A stretch of DNA of 64,000 nt from Blumeriella jaapii (lineage: Eukaryota > Ascomycota > Leotiomycetes > Helotiales > Drepanopezizaceae): NCBI GenBank assembly GCA_009599575.1, contig VWND01000072.1:124001-188000 (forward strand), in the 5' to 3' direction. Each line of letters starts with the position of its first letter. The first letter of the stretch is position 1. Positions 20,901-32,869 of the stretch are shown one piece after another. A program made the position numbers and the translations under genes. The notes under the pieces are model-generated. The model was given only the letters and a program-made list of their open reading frames with translations, ran no database searches and was not told the origin of the DNA.

Positions 20901-21509
20901 GCTGCTTGAGAATTCCGGGAATACCAAAAGATTGACCAGTAGGAGGATCGCCACCGCTGTCAGGACCGGGTATAGAATGACCGTAGCTCTTGCAGAAGAA
21001 ACCGCTGTAGCGGTGCCGACCAGACTGACCACAGTCACAATGACCAGTAGAAGGACAAAGTTGAAGAGTCGAGGGGAATGCGACCTTAGAAACCCATGAA
21101 GTAGTAATGACAATGCCAGGAACACGCCCTTGATCGTATAGGCCGCCGGTACGTTACTTGCGTATACAAGACTCGAGAGGTATATTCCGAGTACCGACCA
21201 TCCAACTCCCACCAGTGTCCCGGAGAGTGTCAGGACGAGGGCTTCGGCCATCATACCGAACCTTCTTCCTGGATGCCCGAAGACGCTGACGATTGGCGCC
21301 AGGTACGCAGCAGGCCCGTAGACCCGGACGACCGCAGGAACAAGCGCTATGATAACGGAGATGGTCGTTGCTAACGTGTTTTTCAACATTCTCTGCCAGA
21401 GATGGTTTTGAAGAAGATTGCTCCAGATCGCCTGCGTCCTCCTGTCGACCCATTGGCCAAACTGCGTGCCAACCTTAGTGAGGCTGGATGGTTCTGCCGC
21501 ACCCATCAT
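17916..21509 (-). CDS. ArAE_2/DUF2421 family multipass membrane protein (Bre4-like)
   Basis: Intronless gene of 1197 residues. Two hydrophobic blocks, at about residues 40-215 and 700-857, each hold roughly six membrane helices, the arrangement of fungal proteins with an N-terminal 'putative ER transporter, 6TM' domain and an FUSC-like second domain followed by DUF2421. The loop between them (about 220-690) is acidic/basic and low-complexity ('RKQKSRSRSRHK'), probably cytosolic. The family includes yeast Bre4 (YDL231C), linked to brefeldin A sensitivity, and resembles aromatic acid exporters; substrate is unknown. The start 'MMGAAEPSSLTKVG' sits just before the first helix block. It is divergent from IST1 across 427 bp. 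Confidence 0.82.
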   Translation of the reverse strand: MMGAAEPSSLTKVGTQFGQWVDRRTQAIWSNLLQNHLWQRMLKNTLATTISVIIALVPAVVRVYGPAAYLAPIVSVFGHPGRRFGMMAEALVLTLSGTLVGVGWSVLGIYLSSLVYASNVPAAYTIKGVFLALSLLLHGFLRSHSPRLFNFVLLLVIVTVVSLVGTATAVSSARATVILYPVLTAVAILLLVNLLVFPEFSSSFLGRTTIDTLEETVSAVRDAGKYFLSIVEDPETVQSAEAGMGDDGSPATTAEGPKEPGKQQVPLSQRLSHVFRKRESLPSKTPLPVVIKAVKLKSLTNAKSKLRAKLAGCKSAQQECNFELAWAVLPPRDLKSISDTKMDHLVANAIALIGACESKYALMGDAEDQKDGETVAEHVNKNQAKAAGAQDEEGLPRLDTGVNSTTDEKSALDEWVQKNRKQKSRSRSRHKLEKELKDLTIIKPHKEIESGDVELLKYLVSRVARPLTELQTVIDQSVYVVTSCLAYCYDVPNLPSGAPSPSGIELEEIDIRVDLLTDAMADFDRNSAAALESAASLQDLEHLQVDVMPRMETFLVSSFLLNFRQAALHTLEMLRHSRILVEKRQARRGRSRLYTPRINWAKWLVSGGEDEPLALPENARKDARTGRGSNDEQDGDEESVTSEEKFLARNDVESAPRNGSESPPQLSSQAATPQAQKGTVVYRFRQSLADTLEYLAASEDVLYAIKIAVAVFLVTWPAFLYKWNAWYASNRGLWAALQLILVTEVAIGTSVMMFMLRAVGTTVGCIWGYAAFQAHNGNRIVCVVILVIGIIPSTYVQLGSKYVKAGMVSIISMCVVALATADHTVPGAATENFLKRMIAFLIGGVVALLVEVLLFPVRARDRLVESLATSVHRISEMQSCIAYGIETETNVDAHSAEVKARFDRAKAKAQGALMAAETFLPFCAQEPRLKGSFKSLALIYDEIIYVLHTVVDRMDNIINIRQEYGSGVLEDLNEKVYRYRRNVAGSITIVLFAVHEALTTKLPLPQFLPSARLAHLRLVNRVREVMLAGEAHRHNPDFPETEMTTMKRVVQQRFMSWNAVSAGQIEVIEYLEELIDLVKLLVGANEFRYGMLTRHVYNGYVDRMHIGPVDGAGEGSEEREARDIMPESAEERPAGLKRRPTAILRAQEDVKQTEGKAEGKAEMVKTAKTANEGELPRSLRRMRSRRIEELNLKRTQS

Positions 21510-21936
21510 GACACAGATTCGGCTTCATGCGAGATTTGGGAGGGCTTCCAATGTTGCCGTCGCCGATTGAGGTCTGGCAGGAGACGATGGGTCGTCATGG
21601 TACAGAGAGGAGACAAGAGAGCGCATTCGGAATCCACCGGGGGCAATGAAGGTCATGTAACGAGTGAGGTCAGTGTCATAGAACTCTGAGGTAGATCTGA
21701 GCAGACGTGGATGTCTGCATGACATTGGATTGGAGGAAGTACCTGTGGATATTGTTGAAGTTATTCAGAACTTACATTGATATTTTTTTTGGGCTTGTTG
21801 TGACTAGCGGCGTGGACATAGCGGCGCCTGGTGTGTATGCATAAACTCTACCCCTCTACTGTATCAACACCATTGCTCCCTTGAAAACAACCCAGAAATC
21901 ACTTGCGTAAAATCCTAGATCAGATAGGCCTTCAGC
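21510..21936. promoter_or_regulatory. Divergent promoter between ArAE_2 gene and IST1
   Basis: 427 bp separate the two start codons with no ORF of note, so both promoters must lie here. A poly-T run near 21785 and a TATGCATAA element near 21835 are the only visible features. Confidence 0.45.
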
Positions 21937-22901
21937 ATGGCGCCTGCTTCTACCCTCATCGTAAGTCTTTCAAGATTGTGCCTAGATTCCAGTATAGATA
22001 ACTCGCTGACCACCCACAGGCCAAGCTCAAGGTCCAGCTGAAGCTCTCCATCGCACGCCTCCGCATGGTCCAGCAGAAGGATGAAGCCGTCTCGAAACAG
22101 CAGCGCCGCGCAATGGCCCAACTCCTCGAGGCCGGCAAGGTAGAATCTGCAAAGATCCGCGTCGAGAACATCATCCGCTCAGACATCACGACCGAACTCC
22201 ATGAGATCCTCGAGCTCTACTGTGAGCTACTACTAGCGCGGACCGGGCTTATGGAGGACAAGACCTGCGACCCAGGCTTAGAGGAAGCTGTCAAGAGTCT
22301 GATATATGCGGCGCCGCGGACAGATGTCAAAGAGTTGCAGCAGGTCAGGAGTCTGCTGGTCGAGAAGTATGGCAAAGAGTTTGCGCTGGAGGCGATTGAG
22401 AATCGCGATGAGAAGGTTAGCGAGAAGGTGCTAAAGAAGCTTGCTGTGACGCCGCCGGCGCAGGAGCTGGTTAATGGGTACTTGGAGGAGATCGCGCGGA
22501 CGTATGGAGTGGACTGGCCGAAGAGAGCGAAGGCTGATATGGGAGATCCTCCGGTGTACGACGATAGTGACAGTCCCAGTGGGGGGCAGGCGCAGAAAAA
22601 TCTGGAGGCGCCCATTGGTGTCGAGGTGGCAAAGGGAATAGAAGAGAGAGAGGAGTTAAGCAGAGCGACTCCGCCAAGGACTTTTGGACCTCAGAGCCCG
22701 CTGAGAGTTAATCCGCCCAGTCCGAGTACGGATAACCTACGTCCGAGGGTCAAGGGAACCTTGGATTTGAAGCCCACGAAGAATGCAGAGGGACTACGAG
22801 ATAATGGCGCGGGCCAAGGGGCGCAGAGCAAAGGGCCTGTCGGCGGGACCATACCTGATGTCGATGAGCTGGCCAAGAGGTTTGCGGCCTTGAAGAAATG
22901 A
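21937..22901 (+). CDS. IST1: IST1-like ESCRT-III regulator
   Basis: 301 residues in two exons, 21937-21960 and 22020-22901, the first coding only 'MAPASTLI'. The IST1 domain fills about residues 9-180: basic helical start 'KLKVQLKLSIARLRM', 'QQRRAMAQLLEAGKVESAKIRVENIIR' and 'ELHEILELYCELLLAR' are family hallmarks. The C-terminal part is proline/acid-rich and ends 'VDELAKRFAALKK', which resembles the MIT-interacting tail that recruits Vps4. Role by family: regulates Vps4-driven ESCRT-III disassembly in endosomal sorting. The intron after codon 8 has a GTAAGT donor and CTGAC branch. Confidence 0.9.
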
Positions 22902-23126
22902 GATTGGCATCCGGGGGTCAACATATCGGAGTCTGGAGTTGGCGACTAAAGTGAGCGTCACCATATTGAATTAAGCAAGGCTTCTACATTTCATAGATAT
23001 CCGGGGGCAGCGGTAACGTTTCGTGCAATCGAATGTTCACCTGACTCTTCGAAGATTGAGGTGAGATGAAAAGCCGACCAAAATATCACAGCATGGAAAA
23101 GCTACATAGTCTGCTAATATGAAATG

Positions 23127-24807
23127 CTAATAACTCCTCGGCAGTCCTAGAACCTTCTCGCCGACGTAGTTCATAATCATCTCCCTGCTCACTGGCGCGA
23201 TTCTTGGCACAAAGCACTCCCTTAGGTACCTTTCTACATGATACTCCTTCGCGTATCCCATTCCCCCAAGACTCAGCACCGCTCGCTCGCACGCCGTGAA
23301 CGCTGCTTCGGCAGCCAAGTACTTCGCGCTGTTACATGCCACGCCCACCGCGGCCTGCGTCACGCTAGAATCTGTCTTCGACCGATCGTACAGTCTGGCC
23401 GCATGGTATGTCGCCAGCTTCGCCGCTTCGAGGTGCATGTAGGCGTCCGCAAGTGGATGCTGGATCCCTTGATTCATGCCGATTGGACGACCAAAGACGA
23501 CACGATCTTTTGCGTACGTGGATGCGCGATAGAGAGCTGCGTAGCCGAGTCCAAGGGCCTCGCCGGCAAGCAGACAACGCTCGGCGTTCATACCGTGAAG
23601 CACTATCTGGAATCCCTGGCCCTCCTTTCCAATGAGAGAGTCCGTAGGGATGGAGAAATTGTCAAAAAAGACCTCGTTGGCGTCTACTGCCCTCCCGCCC
23701 ATTTTCGGGATTTTCCTCAGTTCAAGGCCAGGCTGAGACTTGTCGAAGTCGATGAAGAAGAGTGACAGACCTTCTGAAGACTTTTTAACTTCTCCAAGGG
23801 GAGTGGTGCGCGCAAGCAGGATCATCTTGGACGCTACTTGGGCGGACGAGATCCATATCTTTTGCCCAGAGACTTTGTAGGTGTCTCCTTCTTTGGTGGC
23901 GAATGTGCGAAGCTTGAGCGTCTCGAGGCCGGTGTTTGGCTCTGTGACACCGAAGCAGACGCGGGACTTGCCGCTGATGAGGTCTGGGAGCATGCGTTGC
24001 CGTTGCTCTGAAGTGGCGAACTTGGCCACGGGTTGGGTTGCGTAAACATCTGGGTAGAGGGGTTAGGAATGTAATGAATAGAGAGTGAAAAGGAGAGGGA
24101 ATGGTCAGAGGGGACTAACTAGCGTGTATCGATTGGGCTCCTGCCATACCCCCGCCGCTCCTACGACGGTTTAGTTGTGCCTTGGATCGATAGGGGTTGG
24201 GGGTAGAGATACTCTGAGATTGTCTGAAGCATCATAGTCGCTTCCGAGATACCAAGTCCTGAACCACCCAGGTCTTCGGGCAAAGCAATTCCAATCCATC
24301 CGTCTTTCGAGAGGTCTCTGTGGAGCTCGTGAGGGTACTCTCCCGACTCGTCACGAGCGGCCCAGTAGTCCTGTAGGGGGCATTATTAGGTGTAGTTTCA
24401 AAGCGCAATTTTCAGATGCCCTTGCTACGCACTGAAGCACGACCTTCAACCGCATATATTCGACAATCCTGCATTTATTTGATAGCATAGGTGCAAATCC
24501 ATATATGGGTAAACATTCGTTGATATCTCAAGTTATCCTTCACAAAAGATCAAACACGACCAACGCAACGAGATCATTATCTTAACGACATCCAAAGCAT
24601 GAGATAAAAGATGCTCACATCGGGATACTTGGAACATATCTTGGCGATGGCTTCTCGGACCTGTAACTGTGTGTCGTCGAATCCGCTTGTTTCCATCAGT
24701 GTATTTGCTCGGCGGGGCGCAGAGATAGAAAGTGCCTTTGGTGAGGATACGCAGGACCTCGAAGGCTTGATCTTGCCAACCCATCGAGAAAGGAATGTCC
24801 GCTGCAT
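23127..24807 (-). CDS. Acyl-CoA dehydrogenase family protein
   Basis: Flavin-dependent dehydrogenase of fatty or branched acyl-CoA. Exons on minus: 24619-24807, 24213-24370, 24120-24160, 23127-24049; introns of 248, 52 and 70 nt restore frame. Seen: 'LPEDLGGSGLGISEA' in the N-terminal helical domain, 'FGVTEPNTG' and 'KVSGQKIWIS' in the beta domain, 'VFGRPIG', and C-terminal 'LGGMGYAKEYHVERYLRE' (family GGxGY...E). Two starts are possible. The upstream one at 24807 adds a 37-residue leader with many R/K/S and no acidic residue, fitting a mitochondrial presequence. The one at 24696 ('METSGFDDTQ') would give a 399-residue protein without it. The total is 436 residues with the leader. The retrotransposon border lies only about 100 bp upstream. 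Confidence 0.85.
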
Positions 24808-24907
24808 TTTAATAATCAGAAAATCAGCGTGACTGGTACCGATTCACGATCAAGATGTAGCAACATCCATTCAAGTTGTATTTGTATGTATGTCGGTAAG
24901 CGAGCCC

Positions 24908-25036
24908 TGTGATAGCCTGATGGCCTGAGGCCATTATTAAGCACGGATCATACAGGTCACAGCCTGTTTCGTTTCCTGTAGATTTAGTTCTAGATTAATC
25001 AAGCACTTTTCGTGAAGGTATTTCAAAGCTTCAACT
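24908..25036 (+). repeat. 5' LTR of the 24.9-32.6 kb element
   Basis: 129 bp starting TGTGATAGCCTGATGGCC and ending CTTCAACT. It is matched at 32443-32574, where the first bases read TATGATAG (a G-to-A change). The flanking AGCCC is repeated after the 3' LTR, fixing both borders. Confidence 0.88.
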
Positions 25037-25879
25037 GATGCCTTCCGTAGAGAGTCGAACAAGCCCTTTTTCGCAGTCGAGTTATTGCATAAAGGTCGAA
25101 AGAATCGAATTGTTATTCGGAAAAAAAGATCGAAACACTTAAAAAAGCTTTTATTTAAAAACCTTATTAAAAAGATTTAAAATCGATTAAAAAACGAATT
25201 TAAAACAAAAAAAATATTATTAAAAAAATAAACTTCGAAAACGCTATTAACCTTAAAATACGCTATCGAATCACGATACGAAAGATAATTTCAAAACTTT
25301 ATCAAAAGATCGACACCAATATTTAAAAGCTAGGAAAAAAAACTTATATAAAAGAAAAATAATAATAAGGTTATTAGAAGAAAGTTTATATAATACGAAA
25401 AATCATAGTTTTAAATACATACGACAAAACGCTTTTTTAAATTTTAATTTAACAAAAGTCTAAGTAAGGCCAAAATCGAAAACGTTAGTATTTAATAAAA
25501 AAAAATGCGCACGAATAAAAAGATACATCTGCTTTTTTATTAATTAATTCCGAGAGCCATTTTATATAATCAGAATTAATATCGAAAAACATTTCATCTA
25601 TTATATTTATACCAGGCTTTGCAAAACCCAATAATAATTAATTATCGGCAAAAACCTTTAGAAGGCTTATATCGGATATTCGCTAAAGGCTTCAGCAATT
25701 CCCAAATGCATTCGCAAGCAAAACAGAAAAAAAGCAGTTTGACAAAGTTATAAAAGGCTTTAGTATAGATTTATCGTCCAAACAAGTTAAAAACTTAAAC
25801 CGGCAGCTGAAAGCAAATTTTTTTAAAATATTAGAACACCGAGAAAAGATAGAAACAAAAACATCCCAAATTCCTAATA

Positions 25880-27110
25880 TGCCCGTTCTAAAAATGCCGC
25901 GGTTTGAAAGATGTAAAAATTATAATGGGGAGATGCCGGCCGAGTATTAGCTGGATAAATTAGATTACGACTTCGAAGTAGATGGATAATTTGATTTTGA
26001 GCTATTTATATATCTCAAAGTTATATTTTTTTTTTTAACGGAAAAAGCTGCTTCTAAGTTTAAAAGCAATCCGCGTATGCGTGCTATTATAGCTAACCGC
26101 TTATTTGCCAAAGCTTAAAAAAAGACCGAGATTATTAAATGGCTGAAAACCTAATATTTAATAAATAAAAACCTTATGAAAAAAACTGATATTTTTCGTA
26201 ATATGCGTAATTTTGCATAGAACGAAGAAAAAACCTTATTTTAATATTATTTTCGAATTTTAGTTTTATTAAAAAAAACTGGTGGAAAAAACCTTAACAA
26301 AAACGCTATAAACAACCAGTACGAAAATTAATAATCGGATTCAAATCGGTATATTTTGAAATTTATTATTATAATTTTTATAATTAAAATGAAAAATGAA
26401 AAATTAAAAATCCACGCTTTATCGAACAACGTTCTGTTATATTTATGTTTATGAAAAGCATATGAAATCTTATGCTTTTCGCAATCTGTTTTAAAAATTC
26501 AAAAAAGAATTCAGGCAAAAATTAATAAAAAGAATTTTTATAACAAATTAATGGAATTCGTGGAAAAAGGCTTGGGTATGCTAATAGCAGTCGCTATAGC
26601 AATTTACCAAAAAAAGCAATACGTAAAATATATTTAAAAACAAACGCTAATATTAACAAATCCTGGCCAAATTGTAAAGTCTATTCCAGCCGCAGATAAC
26701 GCTTAATTTCAGCAGAACCGCAATAAAATTTTAGTTTAATAAAATCAGAATACGAATAATACGCGTGCTAATTTAAAAGCAAATTAAAATAATAACTAAA
26801 AACAACAGTTTTATATTTTTTTTAACGCCCGAAATAGTAAAAAATCGGGAAATAACAATTATAATAATAATCGCAATTAAAACTCCGAAGCTTAAAACAA
26901 CGGAAGCAATAATAATAACAATTCGAGAAATATATAAGTTTTAATAAATATTTTTTAATAATCGATTTCAATTATTAAATTTGATGCCGAATCGAAAAAC
27001 TTTTTTGTAAATAAATTTAAAAAATACAATCGTATAAACGAAACTTTCTGCTTAAGTTATAGCGAGTTAGGATATATCAAAACTGCATGCAAAAACGCAT
27101 TTTTGCCGGA
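25880..27110 (+). pseudogene. Gag remnant with degraded zinc knuckle
   Basis: Broken reading frames. Near 25880-26010 a gag-like 'PVLKMPRFERCKNYNGEMP' stretch is followed by hydrophobic and helical remnants. Near 27045-27095 a stretch spaced like CX2CX4HX4C keeps the last cysteine, while other ligands appear changed by C/T transitions. No functional protein is possible. Confidence 0.5.
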
Positions 27111-30100
27111 ATAGAAAAAAGCTTATATCAGAACTATTATTTTCCTAAAGACTTCTGTTACAAAACATATAGCCACGATTATAGCTAAAAATATTTAACT
27201 ACGAATTACCGAAATCTTAAAAAAATCTTTTGTTTTTACTGCTGTTTTTATATTTATAGCAGAAACACTTATTACTGCTAGTATTATTATAATTTTGTTT
27301 TAATAAATCGGAAATCATAAAAATTTATATATCGAGGATAAAGCCGTTTTTTAAATCAGCTAGCAAAAACCTTGGAACCGTGGACCTATCAAAAGATTTA
27401 AAATATATTATAATGGCCGAAAATAATATTCAGGTTAATGTTTTTATAATTAACAAAATAAAAAAGAAAATTAAAATCGTAAGCTCTGATAACGGTGCAT
27501 TTTAAATTGCGAAATTAATACGACAAACCAAATTTAAAAAAGTTATAATAAAAAAGCCAGCTTTTAAAATAAAACATCTGAAAGAAATTATGGAACGATT
27601 AAAAGAAAGCTTTATAAATTATATAAATTTTTAGCTTTTAAATTCGAAATTACGATCAACTTTTTAAAACTTTTCCAGCTGTTTCCGGAAGTTTCCAAAC
27701 AATTTCGAAAGTTAAATATTAGAAAAAATCAGAAATCGAAAAAGAAAGCTGCGAAAAATATTTTTTATACAATTAATAAATTTAATTCTTTTGATTACCA
27801 ATTTTATTTAATTAATTTCAGATATCTATTTTAATAAAAAAGCTTGAAAAATTAAAAATTTTATTATTATCGAAAAAAAAAGAAAAAAGATGGAAGTGCA
27901 ATTTTTTTTCGGAATATCGTTTGTAAACCAAAGTGCAAATATTATTCTGATTTCGTAAAACTTAGCCAAGCAATTAAAATTAAAAATTCAAAATCTCAAA
28001 TAAAAAGGCTTCGCAGATATTAGCTATATTATAGCTAACGAAAAGCTATATCGTTTAAACAAATACGTTATAATTAATTTCGAAATGAAAAGCATTTAAC
28101 GTTATATTTATACTTTTATTCGGGCTTAATCTAAATTTAACGATAAAAGTCTAAATTTATTTTTGAGCTTATTATAGCTATATTTAATAAACGTAAAAAT
28201 AAATATTTGCAAAAATGAAATTACGATTGGAAAAAATATGCAAAAAGAATTTGCAACTACAATTTAAAAATCTTTTTTTTGTCTTTTTCGCCGCTATTAA
28301 CCTGGTTTTGCATTTATTAAAAAAGTCCGAAAAAATCTTTTAAAAATATAATCGTTAAATTTCAATCGGATCCCGACTCCGATGCTAATAACGATATCGA
28401 TACAACCGATTTCGAAAAAAAAAACTCTGACGAAAACGATTTTTCCGACTCCGATTATACCGATTTAAAAAACTCGGAAAACTAAACTTTCTATTTGGCC
28501 CTGAAAAAGCGTTAAATTTATTCAAAAAAAATTGTTTATTCCCGTTATAGTAAAACCAGCCTTTATTATTATTAAATTATTAGACGTATTATTTAATATA
28601 TCAAATTCGCTACCTTTTTTAATTTGCATAACTAAACCTTTTTCTTCGAAAATAAAAACAGAACCTTGTATAATTGCCGCTGCCACCACCTTTATACTAA
28701 AAACACAATTTCGGCGATTTTAAAAAAGCTTTGCCCTTTCCCACTAAAAGAAAAGTTGTAAAACTGCTATTAAAAAATTTTATTAATAAAATTCTTAACA
28801 AATAAGCAATTTTATACGGATTGACATTTGAAAATAGCATTTTTACAAATAAGCTAAAAGACGTACAAAAGTTAATATATATATATCGAAAAATCAACAG
28901 CACCGGCTTTAATAAGTTTTCGTATACTGATCTGTATATTTACCGATACCGGATATTTTCAAAAGCATTATTAATAGCAAACAACGCATATCGAAAATAC
29001 ACTTTCGTTAAATTGGCCTGGCTAAACAAAATTTTAAATAAAAAAATTCGTTATAAAAATTTTCGAATCTATTTATATAACAAATAGCAAACTTTTAAAT
29101 TAAAAACAGTTATTTTTATTTTATTAACAAATCTGCTAAATTTCGATTAATTAAATAAAAAAAAATATCGGATAACTTTCGATTATTCGAAAATTAAAAA
29201 AAAAAACCCCGGGCTGTATTCTTATTGGATTTAACAATTATATAGCTTATTTCGGCAACCCGTCCCATAAGGTTTTTAGCCAATTTGATTTTAAATACGG
29301 TTATTAAAATATAAAAATATATCCAAACGACCGTTACGTATACGCGTTTTCTATATCTGGCTATTTTTAAATGCAATTCACTCGTATGCTTTAAAAAGCT
29401 GCATCGAATGCGTTTTCCTATACGAAACTAATAAAAATTATATTAAATAAAATATTCAAATCCTAAAATGCAATTAACCAAAGCTTTAATAATTTAAAAT
29501 TTTTTTTTTTTTTTTTTATATATTATCGGAAATACTTTTGAATTGCAAAAACTAGAATTTTATATAAATAATATCTTTTTAGATTTATTTAATTTCGATT
29601 TTGCTTTTGCAATGCTACGAAACTATTTGTTATTTAAATTGCTTTAAAATCAATTAAAATTATTATTTAAAAAATGCAAATTGTTTATAAAAAAAATAAT
29701 AATTTTAGAAATCCGCTACCGATCCGATCGTATTTTTTATTAAAATTAAAAGATCGATCGCAATTCAGTTATAGCCCGTATCAACGATTTTTATTTAGAT
29801 AAAGCAATTTTTAAAAGCGATTTAAATTATTCGCAATTGAATAAAAAATTTTGCCGAAATCGCTAAACTTTTAAACAGATTAACGGGATATGCCTACTGG
29901 AAATGAAAACCACCGGAAGTTATATTTTTTTTTTTTTTTGAAAAATAAGTGCAGTTCAGCAGTAAAAAAAAACCGGCCATATTCCTTTTTAAACTCGTGC
30001 AAATATACACAAATGCTTCGGCTTTTGTAAAAAAATATTGTATATTATAAGTTTAAAAAGAAAAATTCACACCGGTATTATTATTATACGACAGCTTTAC

Positions 30101-30143
30101 ATTTACGAAAACATAACGATAATATAATATTTACAAAAGAAAA

Positions 30144-31420
30144 TTGTTAATTATTATAATAAAGTTTTACAAAAAGTATGCTTATATGCTACGTTGCGAA
30201 AAACTTTCGATGTTGTATACTAATCATGTATTATTTATATACTTTTTTGAATTCAGGATTTACCTAAGAAAAAATATACGTCCGATAAGCAGCAGAAATG
30301 CGAATATTAAATATTTCGATTTAATATATTAAAAAAAATCGAAACCAAATCGCTGACGTTTTATTAAAAATTATTTTTTCCAAAGGAAAAATATAACGAA
30401 ATTAATTTAAATCAATTCGGCGGGATAACGTGGGATAAATGTAAAAGATTTTTATATAGCGTTGGAAAAAAATAAAAAAAATAAATACGAATAATTGTTT
30501 AAAAAAATGATTGACCCATTTATATTATTTAGCAAAGAAAAAATTAAAAAAAAATCCGAAAAAAATGCTCGATTTTAACACGATTATAACGTTGGCAAAA
30601 GTTTCAAAATAAAATAAGAAATTTATGGCAGCTTTATATGTAATTAAAAATATTAAATATATTATAAGGCTGGAATCCTTTTTATCGTTCGCAGGAATTG
30701 CAATTTAGGAAAATGAGCGAATTGCAAAAGTGTTAGCCACGATTTTAACAAACCTATTTATAGCATACAAAATTTATTAGTAATATATTAACGTTGTTAA
30801 CCTTTTATTAAAGGGCAAATATCCAAAAAGCAACGATAAAGTTAAAAAAGCAATTTTTGCAAAAAAAAGCTACGAAATACAAATAGAAGGATAAACGTTT
30901 TATAATACTTATAAAAAGAAAAATTTAAAAAATGCTTAGTATCTAGTTAAATATCGAAAGCTTTTAAAACTGCTTATAACCAAAATGGATACTTCGCAGT
31001 TAATATTACGATAAAAAAGCTTCGAAACGTATAATAGCCCTTAGTTATTAAAAATATCAGCCTATATATTAAAAGCTGTTTGCAATACGTTAAATTCGGC
31101 ATCGTTCAAAAGTTTTAATTATTGTTACGAGTAGTAATATCAGGTTTTATAAAGCTACTAAAAGCTGACTTTTGCGAACTTTTTCCAGAAATTCTTAATA
31201 AGTATAAATATTTATTAATAATCATCGATTACTTTTTTCGATTTATTTAAGCGTATTTATGCTTAATATTAAATTCGGAATAAGCAATTAAAGCTTTTAC
31301 GTTATTATTTACGAATAATAATATTTTAATATAGTTTTTACGTTGATTTTGGAAATCATTTCAGCGCTCGATTAAAAACGTTTGCTAAAAAAAGAAAAGT
31401 CTTTTGGACCAATTTTTTTA
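30144..31420 (+). pseudogene. RNase H and integrase remnants
   Basis: A 62-codon open stretch at 30144-30332 includes 'LYTNHVLFIYFFEFR', matching the TDHKxLxYF site of retroelement RNase H. Downstream, near 31190-31260, 'KYLLIIIDYFFRFI' resembles the first catalytic aspartate segment of a gypsy integrase. Stops interrupt both. Confidence 0.5.
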
Positions 31421-32442
31421 CTGCTTTCAAAAAGTCAATAAATATAGCTAAAAAGGCTGTAAATATTATACAACGTGCCTTAAGCAAAATTATAAAAACC
31501 TTTTCGCAGAAGCTAAAGTTTGTGGTTTTTTAAAATAAATGCAAAAGAAATGCTTAATTTCGGATATTTAGTTTTTTAATATTTATCGGAAATATCAACC
31601 GCGTATTGCAATCGATATTGCCTTTCCAGCTTATTACGCCCAAATCATATATAATAACCTGGAAGCTGGTGGATTTCCTGAAGAATTATAGTCGGCGGAT
31701 TTAGCTGATTTTAAAAAATAAAAAAATATAATATTAAAATATTTAGCTAATTAAGAAGTTTTGCGAGAAAAAATCATTAAAACGAACGATAAAAAACGCA
31801 AAAATAAAAGCTAAACGATATATTAAATAATATTAATTTTTAAAAAACGTTTTTTTTGCCAAGATTTTTAGTTATATTATATAATTATACTGCCGCCGGG
31901 CAGAAGCTAAAGCCCAACTGAAAAGGCCTTTTTCGCATTTTAGGCATAAAAAGTAAATATCAACGATTTTACATTTTCGAACAAATTAATAGAAAACCAA
32001 TTTCTAGATATTTTCATATCGATCAATTAAAAGCTTTTTATTTCAAAACTGCGTATTTAATTATTAAAAAAAAAAAGCGTTTTATTAGTATATCAGAATT
32101 TGAAAGCAGAAAAATCATAACACTTACTGCTTTTGGAACTGAAAAAAAAAAAAAAGTTTTTATAACGCCAAAGGGAAATTAATACAGTACCAAAAGTTTA
32201 AAGCGTGCAAATGCAATTTAAAAATCACTACTTCTTTTTAGAAAAGTTGTTTCGGAACGATATTAAAATATATGTTTAAAAATTAAAAATTTATATGAGA
32301 TACTAGAAGGTATTTCTTTAAAATAAAATATTAATATATACTGGAAAGGAGCAAAAGGAAAAAGAATTGCTTCAGAGCGTTGCATATAATATAGTTTTCT
32401 TTTATTGTACTTTCGAGGTCGAGAGCTTGGTAGGATGGGGCT

Positions 32443-32574
32443 TATGATAGCCTGATGGCCTGAGGCCATTATTAAGCACGGACCATACAGGTCACAGCCT
32501 GTTTTTTCGTTTCCTGTAGACTTAGTTCTAGATTAATCAAGCACCCCTCGTGGAGGTATTTCAAAGCTTCAACT
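32443..32574 (+). repeat. 3' LTR of the 24.9-32.6 kb element
   Basis: 132 bp matching the 5' LTR, with a TTTTTTC run in place of TTTC and a handful of transitions. It is followed at once by the target duplication AGCCC and then by the unique DNA leading to the INCENP gene. Confidence 0.88.
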
Positions 32575-32869
32575 AGCCCCGAGCCGAGACGAATGATTGC
32601 TGAACATGTCCGGCGACCCACTCTTCCGATGCCAAGATCAGTCACGTGTGTACCAAGGACGCGTGGGAGCCTCGACCAAAACAACAATGCGGCAAACCCT
32701 CCACAACCACTCAACATCACAATTCCACGACAACGACAACCCACGACTTTACGACCGCTGCAATAGGCTCTTTAATTCTCGGAATGCATTCATAGGCCGC
32801 CCAGTTCAACTCTATACATCGACGGCGCGAGTATCCCACTCTCGGCGCGCATTGTTTTGATTCGAAATC

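Larger units (their letters stand above)
24908..32574 (+). mobile_element. Complete but RIP-destroyed gypsy-type LTR retrotransposon
   Basis: A 7.67-kb element bounded by direct repeats of 129 and 132 bp and a perfect 5-bp target duplication AGCCC (24903-24907 and 32575-32579). The interior is extremely AT-rich with stops in all frames. Remnants appear in gypsy order: gag-like sequence (about 25880-26300), a degraded zinc knuckle near 27040-27110, an RNase H 'TNH' segment near 30210 and an integrase core-like segment near 31190-31260. RNase H before integrase excludes copia order. The two LTRs differ by few changes, mostly transitions and a small insertion. Confidence 0.85.

Noticed and set aside
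28532..29376. Short ORFs inside the AT-rich island as possible genes
   Set aside because: They are chance gaps between stops in a RIP-degraded retroelement, with Ile/Asn/Lys/Phe-dominated composition.
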